NCBI RefSeq assembly: GCF_002234405.1
Contig: NZ_NMQT01000075.1
Location: forward strand, 1-64,000
Source of the DNA: Amycolatopsis thailandensis
GTDB taxonomy: Bacteria; Actinomycetota; Actinomycetes; Mycobacteriales; Pseudonocardiaceae
Direction: 5' to 3'
DNA: 64,000 nt
Both the position numbers and the translations under genes were made by a program. Of this stretch, positions 34,082-43,378 are shown piece after piece (the first letter of the stretch is position 1; each line of letters begins with the position of its first letter). The notes under the pieces are model-generated. The model saw only the letters and a list, made by a program, of their open reading frames with translations. It searched no databases and was not told where the DNA came from.

Positions 34082-37000
34082 ATGCCGGAGCCAGGAAACA
34101 AGCGCGGAGCGATCGACGACGAAGGCTTGCAGCGGTTGTTGAAGGGGCTGAAAGCCGTTCGCGACGGCGATTTCAGCACCCGGTTGCCCCAGGTGGACGA
34201 CGTCCTGATGGATGAGATGGCGGTCGTCTTCAACGGGATGGTCGACCAGTTGGCGCTGTTCACTTCCGAGGTCACCCGGGTGGCGCGCGAGGTGGGGACC
34301 GAAGGAAAGCTCGGCGGCCAGGCGGCGGTGCCCTCGGTTTCGGGAACCTGGAAGGACCTCACCGATTCGGTGAACGCGATGGCGGGCAACCTCACCGGCC
34401 AGGTCCGCGACATCGCCGAGGTCGCGACCGCGGTGGCGAAGGGTGATCTGTCGCAGAAGATCACCGTCGACGTCAAAGGCGAGATGCTGGAGCTGAAGAA
34501 CACGATCAACACGATGGTGGATCAGTTGTCGTCGTTCGCGGACGAGGTCACCCGGGTGGCCCGCGAAGTGGGCAGCGAAGGCCGGCTGGGCGGCCAGGCG
34601 GAAGTGCCCGGCGTGGCGGGGACCTGGCGTGACTTGACGACGTCGGTGAACTTCATGGCGGGCAACCTGACCGACCAGGTGCGGTCGATCGCCGAGGTCA
34701 CCACGGCGGTGGCGAAGGGTGATCTCTCGCAGAAGATCACGGTGGACGCGCGGGGCGAGATCCTGGAGCTGAAGAACACGATCAACACGATGGTGGATCA
34801 GCTGTCGTCGTTCGCCGACGAGGTCACCCGGGTCGCCAGGGAAGTCGGGACCGAGGGCGCGCTCGGCGGACAGGCCCAGGTACCGGGGGTGGCGGGGACC
34901 TGGCGGGATTTGACGACGTCGGTGAACTTCATGGCCGGCAACCTCACCGCGCAGGTGCGGTCCATCGCCCAGGTGGCCACGGCGGTGGCAGAGGGTGATC
35001 TGTCACAGAAGATCACGGTGGACGCGCGGGGCGAGATCCTGGAGCTGAAGAACACGATCAACACGATGGTGGACCAGTTGTCGTCGTTCGCGGACGAGGT
35101 GACGCGGGTGGCGCGTGAGGTGGGGACGGAGGGGCGGCTGGGTGGTCAGGCGGACGTCAAGGGTGTGTCGGGGACGTGGAAGGGCCTGACCGAGTCCGTG
35201 AACGTCATGGCGGACAACCTGACCGACCAGGTCCGCTCCATCGCCGAAGTCACCACGGCGGTGGCGAAGGGCGACCTGTCCCAGAAGATCCGCGTCGACG
35301 CGCGCGGCGAGATCCTGGAACTCAAGGACACGATCAACACGATGGTCGGCCAGTTGTCGTCGTTCGCGGACGAGGTGACGCGGGTGGCGCGTGAGGTGGG
35401 GACGGACGGACGGCTGGGTGGTCAGGCGGACGTCAAGGGTGTGTCGGGCACGTGGAAGGGCCTGACCATGTCCGTCAATGTCATGGCGGACAACCTGACC
35501 GACCAGGTGCGTTCGATCGCCCAGGTCGCCACCGCGGTCGCGAGAGGGGATCTGTCCCAGAAGATCACCGTCGAGGCCAAGGGCGAGGTCGCGGCACTCG
35601 CGCAGACGATCAACACGATGGTCGACACCCTGTCGGCGTTCGCCGACGAGGTCACCCGGGTGGCGCGCGAGGTCGGTACCGAAGGCATCCTCGGCGGGCA
35701 GGCGCGGGTGCCGAACGTCGCCGGTACCTGGAAGGACCTCACCGACAACGTCAACTCGATGGCGAACAACCTCACCGGCCAGGTCCGCAACATCGCCCAG
35801 GTGACCACCGCGGTCGCCCAGGGCGACCTTTCCCGCAAGATCGACGTCGACGCGCGGGGCGAGATCCTGGAGCTCAAGACCACCATCAACACGATGGTCG
35901 ACCAGCTCTCCGCGTTCGCCGCGGAGGTCACGCGGGTCGCCCGTGAGGTCGGCAGCGAGGGACGGCTCGGCGGGCAGGCCGAGGTCGAAGGTGTTTCGGG
36001 CACCTGGAAGCGGCTGACCGAGAACGTCAACGAGCTGGCCGGGAACCTGACACGTCAGGTCCGCGCGATCGCCGAGGTCACCAGCGCGGTGGCCACCGGT
36101 GACCTGACGCGGTCGATCTCCGTCGAGGCACAGGGTGAGGTCGCGGAACTGAAGGACAACATCAACGCGATGGTGCAGTCGCTGCGCGAGACCACGCGGG
36201 CGAACGAGGAACAGGACTGGCTCAACACCAATCTCGCGCGGATCTCGGGCCTGATGCAGGGGCATCGGGACCTGCGGGTGGTGGCGACGTTGATCATGAA
36301 CGAGCTGACCCCGCTGGTCGGCGCGCAACACGGGACGTTCTTCCTCACCGAGTCCGGCGAGAACGGCATGCGGCTGCGGCTGATCACCAGCTACGGGCAC
36401 AGCGAGGACCCGGGCTCACCGTCGGACTTCGCGATGGGGCAGTCGCTGATCGGGCAGGCCGCGCAGACCAAGAAACCGATCGTGGTGGACCGGACGCCAC
36501 CGGACTTCGTGAAGATCTCGTCCAGCCTCGGCTCCGCCCCGCCGGTCACCTTGATCGTGCTGCCGATCGTCTTCGAGGACCAGGTGCTCGGCGTCATCGA
36601 ACTGGCGTCGTTCGGGGAGTTCACCGCCGTCCGCAAGGATTTCCTCGAACAACTGATGGAGACCATCGGCGTCAACGTCAACACCATCATCGCCAACGCG
36701 CGGACAGACTCGCTGCTGGAGGAGTCCCAGCGGCTGGCACAGGAACTGCAAGCGCGATCGGAGGAACTCCAGGCGCAGCAGGCGAAACTCCAGGTGTCCA
36801 ACGCGGAGCTGGAGGAGAAGGCCGAACTGCTCGCGCAGCAGAACCGAGACATCGAGGTGAAGAACTTCGAAATCGAGCAGGCGCGACAGGAAATCGAAGA
36901 ACGCGCGCAGCAGCTCGCGCTGGCGTCGAAGTACAAGTCGGAGTTCCTGGCCAACATGTCGCACGAACTCCGGACGCCGTTGACCAGTCTGCTGATCCTC

Positions 37001-38668
37001 GCCGGCGTCCTGTCGCAGAACTCGACCCAGAACCTGACTCCCAAACAGGTCGAGTTCGCCAAGGTGATCCAGTCCGCGGGCACCGACCTGTTGCAACTGA
37101 TCAACGACATCCTCGACCTGTCGAAGGTCGAGGCGGGCAAGATGGACATCCACCACGAGCCGTTCCCGCTGCGCCAGCTGCTCGACTACGTCGGCACGAC
37201 GTTCCGCCCGCTGACCGCGGAGAAAGGGCTGGACTTCCAGGTCACGGTGGAGCCCGACGTGCCGGAACTGCTGTTCACCGACGAGCAGCGACTCCGGCAG
37301 GTGCTGCGGAACCTGCTGTCGAACGCGGTCAAGTTCACCGAAGACGGCAGCGTCGAGCTGCGGGTCAAGCTGGTCGACACCATCGTCTGGTCGGCGAGCG
37401 GGTCGCCGCACGAGTCACTGGTGGCCTTCAGTGTGATCGACACCGGGATCGGGATCGCCGAAGAGAACCTCGATTCGATCTTCGGCGCCTTCCAGCAGGC
37501 CGACGGCACCACCAGCCGCAAGTACGGCGGGACCGGGCTCGGCCTGTCGATCAGCCGCGAGGTCGCGTACCTGCTCGGCGGCGAGATCCGGGCGGACAGC
37601 GTGCTGGGGACGGGCAGTACGTTCACCCTCTACCTACCGGTGGCCCGGTTCACCGCGCACCCGGGCCCTGGCGGCGAGCCCAGTGCGGACAACGCCGAGG
37701 CGGAGCGGCGGGTCCTGGTGGTGGAAAGCGAGCAGAACAGCCTGCTGACCCTGCTCGCCCGCGGGGTCGCGGCCGATGTCGCGGACAGTCACGGGTCCGT
37801 CCAGGTCCGGGCGGTGGCCAGTCCGGCGGAAGCGTTCGAGGAATTGAAGCGCGACAGCTATCGCTGCGTCGTGCTGGACACCAGCATCCCCGGAACGAGT
37901 GCGTTGACCTTCCTCAAACGGCTCGCCGAAGGGCCGGATCCTGTCGAGGTTCCGGTGCTGGCGTACGCGACGCGCAAGCTCAGCGCCGCGCAGGACCGGC
38001 TGCTGCACAGCCACGCGCGGGTCCATCCCGTCGAACTGCTGCCGTCACTGGACACGCTGCGGGAGCGCATCATGCTGCACATCTCGGCCAGCGAGCTCGA
38101 AGGCATCCTCCCGCTGATGCATCAACCCGAAGGGCCTCCGGCGACCCTGGAGGAGACGGCGAACGCCGCCGATCCGCCTGCCGGACCGCCGCGTCTGCAA
38201 GGACGCAAGGTCCTGCTGGTCGACGACGACGCCCGCAACGTGTTCGCGATCTCGGGCATGCTCGAACTGCACGGCCTGTCGGTCGTGCACGCGCCCAACG
38301 GCCGCAAGGGAATCGAGCAACTGCTGTCCGACGACGACATCGACCTGATCCTGATGGACGTGATGATGCCGGAGATGGACGGCCACGCGACGACGGCGGC
38401 GATCCGCGAGATGCCGAAGTTCGCCAGCCTGCCGATCATCACCGTGACCGCGAAGGCGATGGAAGGGGACCGCGAGAAGAGCCTCGCCGCCGGGGCGAGC
38501 GACTACGTCACCAAACCCGTGAACGCGGAGGAACTGCTGGCTTGTATGGAACGCTGGCTCGCGGCTGACGTCCGGGCTACTCCGTCCCGTTGGCGCTGTT
38601 CGCGCAGAGGCGGCGGATGGCCGCGACGATCTCGGTGTTCGGGCTGCCCTTCACGAGGTACTCGGTGA
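34082..38668 (+). CDS. Giant poly-HAMP hybrid histidine kinase
   Basis: The protein has 1528 residues and no membrane segment. Residues ~45-700 are seven tandem HAMP units of exactly 92 residues. Then come GAF (~715-875), a coiled coil (~880-950), HisKA with His961 (ANMSHELRTPL), HATPase (~1070-1190), a degenerate receiver (~1215-1330, no clear acidic pocket) and a true receiver with Asp1426 (LILMDVMMPEMDG). The repeat array resembles fungal Nik1-type osmosensor kinases. AAAGGAGG precedes the ATG. The last ~30 residues are Arg/Ser-rich and run 92 bases into the opposing gene, so the natural end may be earlier. Confidence 0.9.
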   Translation: MPEPGNKRGAIDDEGLQRLLKGLKAVRDGDFSTRLPQVDDVLMDEMAVVFNGMVDQLALFTSEVTRVAREVGTEGKLGGQAAVPSVSGTWKDLTDSVNAMAGNLTGQVRDIAEVATAVAKGDLSQKITVDVKGEMLELKNTINTMVDQLSSFADEVTRVAREVGSEGRLGGQAEVPGVAGTWRDLTTSVNFMAGNLTDQVRSIAEVTTAVAKGDLSQKITVDARGEILELKNTINTMVDQLSSFADEVTRVAREVGTEGALGGQAQVPGVAGTWRDLTTSVNFMAGNLTAQVRSIAQVATAVAEGDLSQKITVDARGEILELKNTINTMVDQLSSFADEVTRVAREVGTEGRLGGQADVKGVSGTWKGLTESVNVMADNLTDQVRSIAEVTTAVAKGDLSQKIRVDARGEILELKDTINTMVGQLSSFADEVTRVAREVGTDGRLGGQADVKGVSGTWKGLTMSVNVMADNLTDQVRSIAQVATAVARGDLSQKITVEAKGEVAALAQTINTMVDTLSAFADEVTRVAREVGTEGILGGQARVPNVAGTWKDLTDNVNSMANNLTGQVRNIAQVTTAVAQGDLSRKIDVDARGEILELKTTINTMVDQLSAFAAEVTRVAREVGSEGRLGGQAEVEGVSGTWKRLTENVNELAGNLTRQVRAIAEVTSAVATGDLTRSISVEAQGEVAELKDNINAMVQSLRETTRANEEQDWLNTNLARISGLMQGHRDLRVVATLIMNELTPLVGAQHGTFFLTESGENGMRLRLITSYGHSEDPGSPSDFAMGQSLIGQAAQTKKPIVVDRTPPDFVKISSSLGSAPPVTLIVLPIVFEDQVLGVIELASFGEFTAVRKDFLEQLMETIGVNVNTIIANARTDSLLEESQRLAQELQARSEELQAQQAKLQVSNAELEEKAELLAQQNRDIEVKNFEIEQARQEIEERAQQLALASKYKSEFLANMSHELRTPLTSLLILAGVLSQNSTQNLTPKQVEFAKVIQSAGTDLLQLINDILDLSKVEAGKMDIHHEPFPLRQLLDYVGTTFRPLTAEKGLDFQVTVEPDVPELLFTDEQRLRQVLRNLLSNAVKFTEDGSVELRVKLVDTIVWSASGSPHESLVAFSVIDTGIGIAEENLDSIFGAFQQADGTTSRKYGGTGLGLSISREVAYLLGGEIRADSVLGTGSTFTLYLPVARFTAHPGPGGEPSADNAEAERRVLVVESEQNSLLTLLARGVAADVADSHGSVQVRAVASPAEAFEELKRDSYRCVVLDTSIPGTSALTFLKRLAEGPDPVEVPVLAYATRKLSAAQDRLLHSHARVHPVELLPSLDTLRERIMLHISASELEGILPLMHQPEGPPATLEETANAADPPAGPPRLQGRKVLLVDDDARNVFAISGMLELHGLSVVHAPNGRKGIEQLLSDDDIDLILMDVMMPEMDGHATTAAIREMPKFASLPIITVTAKAMEGDREKSLAAGASDYVTKPVNAEELLACMERWLAADVRATPSRWRCSRRGGGWPRRSRCSGCPSRGTR
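34226..36158 (+). repeat. Seven 276-bp tandem coding repeats
   Basis: The same codons (ACGATCAACACGATGGT and variants) recur at 34226, 34502, 34778, 35054, 35330, 35606, 35882 and 36158, exactly 276 bases apart. Units 4 and 5 are nearly identical over more than 100 bases, suggesting recent duplication or gene conversion within the HAMP array. Confidence 0.85.
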
Positions 38669-38981
38669 CGCCGGCGGACGCCATCTGGGCGATGGACCGG
38701 GTATCACTGTGCGCGGAGAACGCCAACAACCGAGTCTGGGGCACCCGGCGCCTGAGCTCCCTCGCCATCCACGCGCCGCCCCCACCGGGGATCCGCACGT
38801 CCAGCACGGCGACCTCGGGGACCAGCAGTTCCGCGAGCGCGACCGCTTCTCCCGCGTTCAGCGCGACGGCGACCACGTCGATGTCCGGCTCGGTTTCCAG
38901 AAGAGCGCGCAAAGCATCGCCGATGACCGGGTTGTCGTCCGCGACGAGCACCCGGAGTCTGGGGGGCGGCGTTCGGTTCAT
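38577..38981 (-). CDS. REC-only response regulator
   Basis: The protein has 134 residues, a single receiver domain with the acidic pocket VADDNP, phospho-acceptor Asp61 (VAVLDVRIPG) and conserved Lys in YLVKGS. It has no output domain, so it may pass phosphate on or act by protein contact. ATG 38981 is used; an in-frame ATG at 39044 would add 21 residues. It is convergent with the poly-HAMP kinase and overlaps its 3' end by 92 bases. Confidence 0.85.
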   Translation of the reverse strand: MNRTPPPRLRVLVADDNPVIGDALRALLETEPDIDVVAVALNAGEAVALAELLVPEVAVLDVRIPGGGGAWMARELRRRVPQTRLLAFSAHSDTRSIAQMASAGVTEYLVKGSPNTEIVAAIRRLCANSANGTE

Positions 38982-39052
38982 CACCCAATCCGTGCCCGCG
39001 CTGTCGGTGGCGCCGGTGGCGGTCGCGGGCCCCCCTCCGAGCATGGCGTGGC

Positions 39053-39358
39053 TCAGCAAGAGATTCGTCGGTCTCCCTCGCTCGGCTGCTCGACGAGCGT
39101 CCTGGCGACGTCGTGGATCTTCATGTTGTTGTTGCGGCAGAACGAACGCAGCAGCTCGAACGCCGCGTCGATGTCGATTTGGTAACGCTCGGCGAGGATT
39201 CCCTTGGCCTGTTCGATGGGCAGGCGGTGGTCCAGCGCGTACTGCAGTTGTTCGGCCCGGGTCCGGTAGAAGCGGAGACGGTTGCGCATGGCCGCGACGT
39301 CGTCGGTCGGGTCGGGAGAGCCGGACGAAGCGGCCGGCGAAAGCGTGGTCTCGGACAT
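39053..39358 (-). CDS. ANTAR-only protein
   Basis: The protein has 101 residues. A short leader and helix (AMRNRLRFYRTRAEQLQYAL) precede an ANTAR domain (HRLPIEQAKGILAERYQIDI, NNNMKIHDVARTLVE). ANTAR proteins bind paired hairpins in nascent RNA. With no sensor domain of its own, it may be controlled by a partner such as the REC-only protein encoded next on the same strand. It is divergent from devR. Confidence 0.85.
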   Translation of the reverse strand: MSETTLSPAASSGSPDPTDDVAAMRNRLRFYRTRAEQLQYALDHRLPIEQAKGILAERYQIDIDAAFELLRSFCRNNNMKIHDVARTLVEQPSEGDRRISC

Positions 39359-39471
39359 GACGTGATCGTCGCAGCGGCGGAACTGCTCCGGGAAGAACAG
39401 AACGTCCTGACTCGAATGATGCAAATGAACCTGGTCCGGTCGGCGGCAGCCACTCGAACGGGTGCCTAACA

Positions 39472-39485
39472 GGGCCCTTTGGCCT
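39472..39485 (+). promoter_or_regulatory. DosR-box-like site upstream of devR
   Basis: GGGCCCTTTGGCCT keeps the GGGNC-N4-GNCC spacing of DosR sites (9 of 14 against the strict core). It lies 63 bases before the devR start, consistent with autoregulation. Confidence 0.4.
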
Positions 39486-39548
39486 GTCGCAGTGACCGGC
39501 CGTGCGCCGTACGCTCTTCCTTCGAGGAGGGAAACCGTGGAGGTCGGA

Positions 39549-40181
39549 ATGCTCCGGGTGTTTCTGGTCGACGACCACGAGGTGGTCCGTCGAGGGGTCG
39601 CGGACATGCTGGAGGAGGACGCTGGACTGTGCGTTGTCGGCCAGGCCGCCACTTTTTCCCAGGCGCTGGCGAGGATCCCGGCGCTGCGACCGGACGTCGC
39701 GGTGCTCGACGTGCGGCTGCCGGACGGCAACGGCGTGGAACTCGCCAGGGAACTACGATCCAAGATCCCCGAGCTGAAATGCCTGATGCTCACGTCCTAC
39801 ACCGACGAACAGGCGATGCTGGACGCGATCATGGCCGGCGCGAGCGGGTACGTGATCAAGGACATCCGGGGGATGGACCTGGTGGCCGCGGTCAAGGAGG
39901 TCGGTCTCGGCCGGTCCCTGCTGGACACGCGGGCCGCCGCGACGCTCATGGCGAAGTTCCGCGACGACGCCGCCAAGAAGGGACCGCTGGCAGGGCTTTC
40001 CGAACAGGAACGCACGTTGCTGGAGCTGATCGGCGAGGGGCTGACCAACCGGCAGATCGCGGAACGGATGTTCCTCGCCGAGAAGACCGTGAAGAACTAC
40101 GTCTCCCGGCTGTTGACGAAACTCGGCATGCAGCGGCGCACCCAGGCGGCCGTGCTCGCCACGGAACTGCGACGGCAGTGA
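39549..40181 (+). CDS. devR: DevR/DosR-type response regulator
   Basis: The protein has 210 residues. LRVFLVDDHEVVRRGVADML at the start and the HTH (SEQERTLLELIGEGLTNRQI, AEKTVKNYVSRLLTKLGMQR, RTQAAVLATEL) are very close to mycobacterial DosR. Counting from ATG 39549, the phospho-acceptor falls at Asp54 as in DosR; GGAGG lies five bases before this ATG. GTG 39537 is an alternative. DosR switches on genes for hypoxia, NO and dormancy. devS lies 1.1 kb downstream, separated by an Acg-type gene. Confidence 0.93.
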   Translation: MLRVFLVDDHEVVRRGVADMLEEDAGLCVVGQAATFSQALARIPALRPDVAVLDVRLPDGNGVELARELRSKIPELKCLMLTSYTDEQAMLDAIMAGASGYVIKDIRGMDLVAAVKEVGLGRSLLDTRAAATLMAKFRDDAAKKGPLAGLSEQERTLLELIGEGLTNRQIAERMFLAEKTVKNYVSRLLTKLGMQRRTQAAVLATELRRQ

Positions 40182-40194
40182 GAGTTCCGCCGGC

Positions 40195-41172
40195 TCAGGC
40201 GGAAACGAGCGTTTCGAGCAGGACGTCGTCCAGCGGGCGGCGCGGGGTCCACGGCAGCGGCAGGCCGTAGCCGACGCGCAGCAGCACCTGTGGCCACACC
40301 CCGCAACCGAGCAGCCTCCGGAGTTCGTCGCGGGCGGCGCGGACCATGACCGGCGGCGAGATGTACGACGCGTCGAGGCCCGCGCCCGTCGCGGTGAGTA
40401 GCACGCGTTGCAGTGCCTGGCCTGCCTGGAGCCGGTCGAGCCGTTCGTCGGTCAGCGACCCGATCACCACCACCAGTGGATCCGGTCGCGAACCGTTGCC
40501 GGCGCCGCCGAATCCGTCCAGTAGCCAGCTTTCGTCGGCGGGGGAGCCGTCGGTCGCGTAGGAGGGGACCCCGTCGCGAGCCCCCGCGCCCAATCCGGTC
40601 CAGCGGGCGAGTTCGGCGACGAAATCGGGATCGGCGAGCTGGACCCGGCGGGCGCGAGAGGTGAGATCACGGAGATGACCGCACTGTTCGGCGTCGAGGC
40701 TCGGCATCCACGCGTGCTCCAGTTCGGTGGCGTGGCGGAGGGTGGCGAGCGTGGACCGCGGGACCGCGCTGGGCAGGAACGGCCGCCGGTTGGTCCGGCG
40801 GCGGGTGATCGCGCGGGCGAGCCGGGAGACCTTCGGATCGGGCGTGCGTTCCGCGACCGGGCGGACGACCGCGAGCAGATCGGGGTCGGCGCGGCTCGGC
40901 ATGAGCGTCGTCGCGGGATGGAAGCCCAGTGCGTGAATCGCGGTCCGGAGGGTGAAAAGGGCGGCGCCGCACGAAAGGACGAGTTCACGCCCGTCCGGAT
41001 CCGTGGCGGGGAGGATACGGCGCGGATCGGCGTGGAGTTCGATTCCGGTGCCGGCGCACCGGAAGAGCCATGGCTGGGTGTTGTGCGTCGACGGTGCGAG
41101 TGTGGCCGACCGGAGCACGGAATTCACCTGTTCGGAGTTCAAACGCCCGACCCCGGTGACTTGTATGGTCAT
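40195..41172 (-). CDS. Acg-type nitroreductase family protein
   Basis: The protein has 325 residues. The beginning LRSATLAPSTHNTQPWLFRC and ITRRRTNRRPFLP are typical of Acg (Rv2032) proteins, which have two fused nitroreductase half-folds and bind FMN but close the active site with a lid. LQRVLLTATGAGLDASYISP is the second conserved block. Acg-like genes are DosR-regulon members in mycobacteria. The gene is divergent from devS. It may store flavin rather than reduce nitro compounds. Confidence 0.9.
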   Translation of the reverse strand: MTIQVTGVGRLNSEQVNSVLRSATLAPSTHNTQPWLFRCAGTGIELHADPRRILPATDPDGRELVLSCGAALFTLRTAIHALGFHPATTLMPSRADPDLLAVVRPVAERTPDPKVSRLARAITRRRTNRRPFLPSAVPRSTLATLRHATELEHAWMPSLDAEQCGHLRDLTSRARRVQLADPDFVAELARWTGLGAGARDGVPSYATDGSPADESWLLDGFGGAGNGSRPDPLVVVIGSLTDERLDRLQAGQALQRVLLTATGAGLDASYISPPVMVRAARDELRRLLGCGVWPQVLLRVGYGLPLPWTPRRPLDDVLLETLVSA

Positions 41173-41301
41173 GGTTTCCCCCGTCGCTGCGCCACGGGCA
41201 TACGGTTGTCTCGATGAGACGGTCCCCGCCCGCGGTGCGAGGACGTAAGAGGAGAAAGTCACCACGGCCGTGGTTGTCCCGATCTTCGGAGGCGCAGCAG
41301 G

Positions 41302-43044
41302 ATGTCGGGTCAGGACCGGCTCGGCGGAAGTGACGACCGGGTCACCGGCGCGCTTTCCCAGCTGCGCGTTCGCGAGGTGCTGCGGGATCTCCAGGACCGC
41401 ATCGAACGGCTCATCGGCACCCGCGACAAGATGGACGGCCTGCTCGAAGCGGTGCTGGCCGTCGCGTCGGGCCTGGAACTGGACGCGACGCTGCACCGGA
41501 TCGTGCAGGCCGCGATCGACCTCGGCGAGGCCACCTACGGCGCGCTCGGCGTGATCGCGGACGACGGTTCGCTCGCCGAATTCGTCTATCTCGGTATCGA
41601 TGGCGACACGAAGCAACAGATCGGGCATCTCCCGAAAGGCCACGGACTGCTGGGTTTCGTCATCGACGAGGCGAAACCGGTGCGGCTGGCCGACATCTCG
41701 CGGCATCCCGCGTCGGTCGGATTCCCGCCGTGCCATCCGCCGATGCGGTCCTTCCTCGGAGTGCCGGTCCGGGTAGGCGACGAGGTGTTCGGAAATCTCT
41801 ACCTGACCGAAAAACGTGGTGAGAGTTTCACCGACGACGACGAAGTGGTCGTCCAGGCGCTCGCCGCCGCGGCCGGAATCGCGATCGAGAACGCCCATCT
41901 CTACGAGCAGGCGCGGATCCGCCAGCAGTGGCAGGCCGCCACCAGTGAGGTGACCACGGAACTGCTGGGCGGCACCGACCCCGTCGAGGCGCTCAACCTG
42001 ATCGCCAGCCGGGCACTGGAACTGACCTGCTCCGACCTCACTTTGCTGGCACTGCCCGGTTCCGGCAGGCTAGACGTCAGCCCGGACGGTGAGGAGGAGG
42101 CCGACGAACTCACCATCGCCGTCTGCGCGGGCGCGCGGGCGGCGGAACTGACCGGGGTGAGGATCAGCGTCGCCGCTTCGTTGCCGGGGGCGGTCTATCG
42201 CGACCGGACCCCGCGCAGTGTGCCGGAACTGGTGCTCGGTCCCGAGGGAGAACTGAGCTTCGGCCCGACGCTCGTCGTGCCGCTCCGGGCACGGGAACGC
42301 ACGTCCGGCGTGCTGATGGCGGTGCGGAACCCGGACGCGGTCCCGTTCGAGCTCGCCCAGCTGCCGGTGGTGGCCTCGTTCGCCGACCAGGCCGCGCTCG
42401 CGCTCCAGCTGGCCGCGCAGCAGCGCACGGCAAGGGAACTCGACGTGCTCGCCGACCGGGACCGGATCGCGCGGGATCTGCACGACCACGTGATCCAGCG
42501 GTTGTTCGCGGTCGGTCTCGCCATGCAGAGCACGCACCGCCGTACGCACTCGCCGGAACTGCAGCGGAGGATCGGCGACAGCATCGACCAGATGCACGAG
42601 ATCGTGCACGAGATCCGCACGGCGATCTTCGACCTCCACGGCGGCGAGGCAGGCCAGCAAGGGGTGCGGCTGCGGCATCGCCTCTACGACTCGATCACCG
42701 AACTCACCGACGAGACCTCGATCCACCCGACGGTCAGCCTATCCGGACCGCTCGACTCGATTCCCTTCCTGTTCGCCGAAAACGCCGAAGCCGTGGTGCG
42801 GGAGACGGTCGGCAACGTCGTCCGGCACGCGGGTGCGAGCGGTGTTTCGGTGAGCGTCGCCGTGAAGGACGACGTCCTGCGGATCGTGGTCACCGACGAC
42901 GGCGGCGGGATCGTCGGCGCGCCCGGCACGGTCGGCGGGTTGCGGAATCTCCGTGACCGCGCGGAAAAGGCGGGCGGGACGTTCCTGGTGGAGACACGGG
43001 AAGAGGGCGGCACCAGGATCGAGTGGTCCGCCCCCTTGCGGTGA
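41302..43044 (+). CDS. devS: DevS/DosT-type oxygen- or redox-sensing histidine kinase
   Basis: The protein has 580 residues: GAF-A (~65-200), GAF-B (~225-370), HisKA_3 with His394 (RDLHDHVIQRLFAVG) and HATPase. GAF-A keeps IGHLPKGHGLLGFVI and GFPPCHPPMRSFLGVPV with His145, equivalent to the haem-ligand His149 of M. tuberculosis DosS. So this is likely a haem sensor for O2, NO and CO. The kinase His is at nearly the same position as in DosS (395). DevR is its obvious partner. It is convergent with the DUF1876 gene, six bases apart. Confidence 0.93.
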   Translation: MSGQDRLGGSDDRVTGALSQLRVREVLRDLQDRIERLIGTRDKMDGLLEAVLAVASGLELDATLHRIVQAAIDLGEATYGALGVIADDGSLAEFVYLGIDGDTKQQIGHLPKGHGLLGFVIDEAKPVRLADISRHPASVGFPPCHPPMRSFLGVPVRVGDEVFGNLYLTEKRGESFTDDDEVVVQALAAAAGIAIENAHLYEQARIRQQWQAATSEVTTELLGGTDPVEALNLIASRALELTCSDLTLLALPGSGRLDVSPDGEEEADELTIAVCAGARAAELTGVRISVAASLPGAVYRDRTPRSVPELVLGPEGELSFGPTLVVPLRARERTSGVLMAVRNPDAVPFELAQLPVVASFADQAALALQLAAQQRTARELDVLADRDRIARDLHDHVIQRLFAVGLAMQSTHRRTHSPELQRRIGDSIDQMHEIVHEIRTAIFDLHGGEAGQQGVRLRHRLYDSITELTDETSIHPTVSLSGPLDSIPFLFAENAEAVVRETVGNVVRHAGASGVSVSVAVKDDVLRIVVTDDGGGIVGAPGTVGGLRNLRDRAEKAGGTFLVETREEGGTRIEWSAPLR

Positions 43045-43050
43045 CCGCGG

Positions 43051-43326
43051 TCAGTTCGCCGACTGCCCGGCGAGGAGCCCGCCGGCCTCGATCGAGCGGG
43101 CGACGTCGGAGGCGACGGTCTCCAGCAGCTCCGCGGTGAGATCCGAAAGCGCCCGCGTCACCGCGAGATAGGCGCCGATCTGGGAGTTCGAACTTTCTCT
43201 CAGCCCGGCTTCCGCCAGTCCGACACCGACGAACTCACCACCGTCTTCCAGACGGAGCAACGCCTCCGCGCGTACCCGGTACTGCTCGTGGCGCAGGGAA
43301 ACGTCAATGGTCCATTTGTCCGTCAT
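43051..43326 (-). CDS. DUF1876 family protein (Rv1738/Rv2632c-like)
   Basis: The protein has 91 residues from ATG 43326, which has GGAG six bases upstream; two earlier ATGs are in frame. KWTIDVSLRHEQYRVRAEAL, EFVGVGLAEAG and YLAVTRALSDLTAELL match the DUF1876 fold. Rv1738, a strongly hypoxia-induced DosR target, has a structure likened to ribosome hibernation factors. Two DosR-box-like sites lie upstream. Likely role: slowing translation in dormancy, which is inference from the family. Confidence 0.88.
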   Translation of the reverse strand: MTDKWTIDVSLRHEQYRVRAEALLRLEDGGEFVGVGLAEAGLRESSNSQIGAYLAVTRALSDLTAELLETVASDVARSIEAGGLLAGQSAN

Positions 43327-43378
43327 CGTCGGCTCCGTTCCGGTCATCGAGACTCCCATCGCGGCCGTTCAGGGCACA

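Noticed and set aside
34226..36158. Regular 276-bp repeats as a possible CRISPR or satellite
   Set aside because: They stay in frame and encode HAMP units; the spacing is far too long for CRISPR and there are no spacers.
41238..41265. Possible DosR box between the Acg-type gene and devS
   Set aside because: Only one half (GAGGACGTAAG) is convincing; the other half lacks the C-run, so it was not listed.
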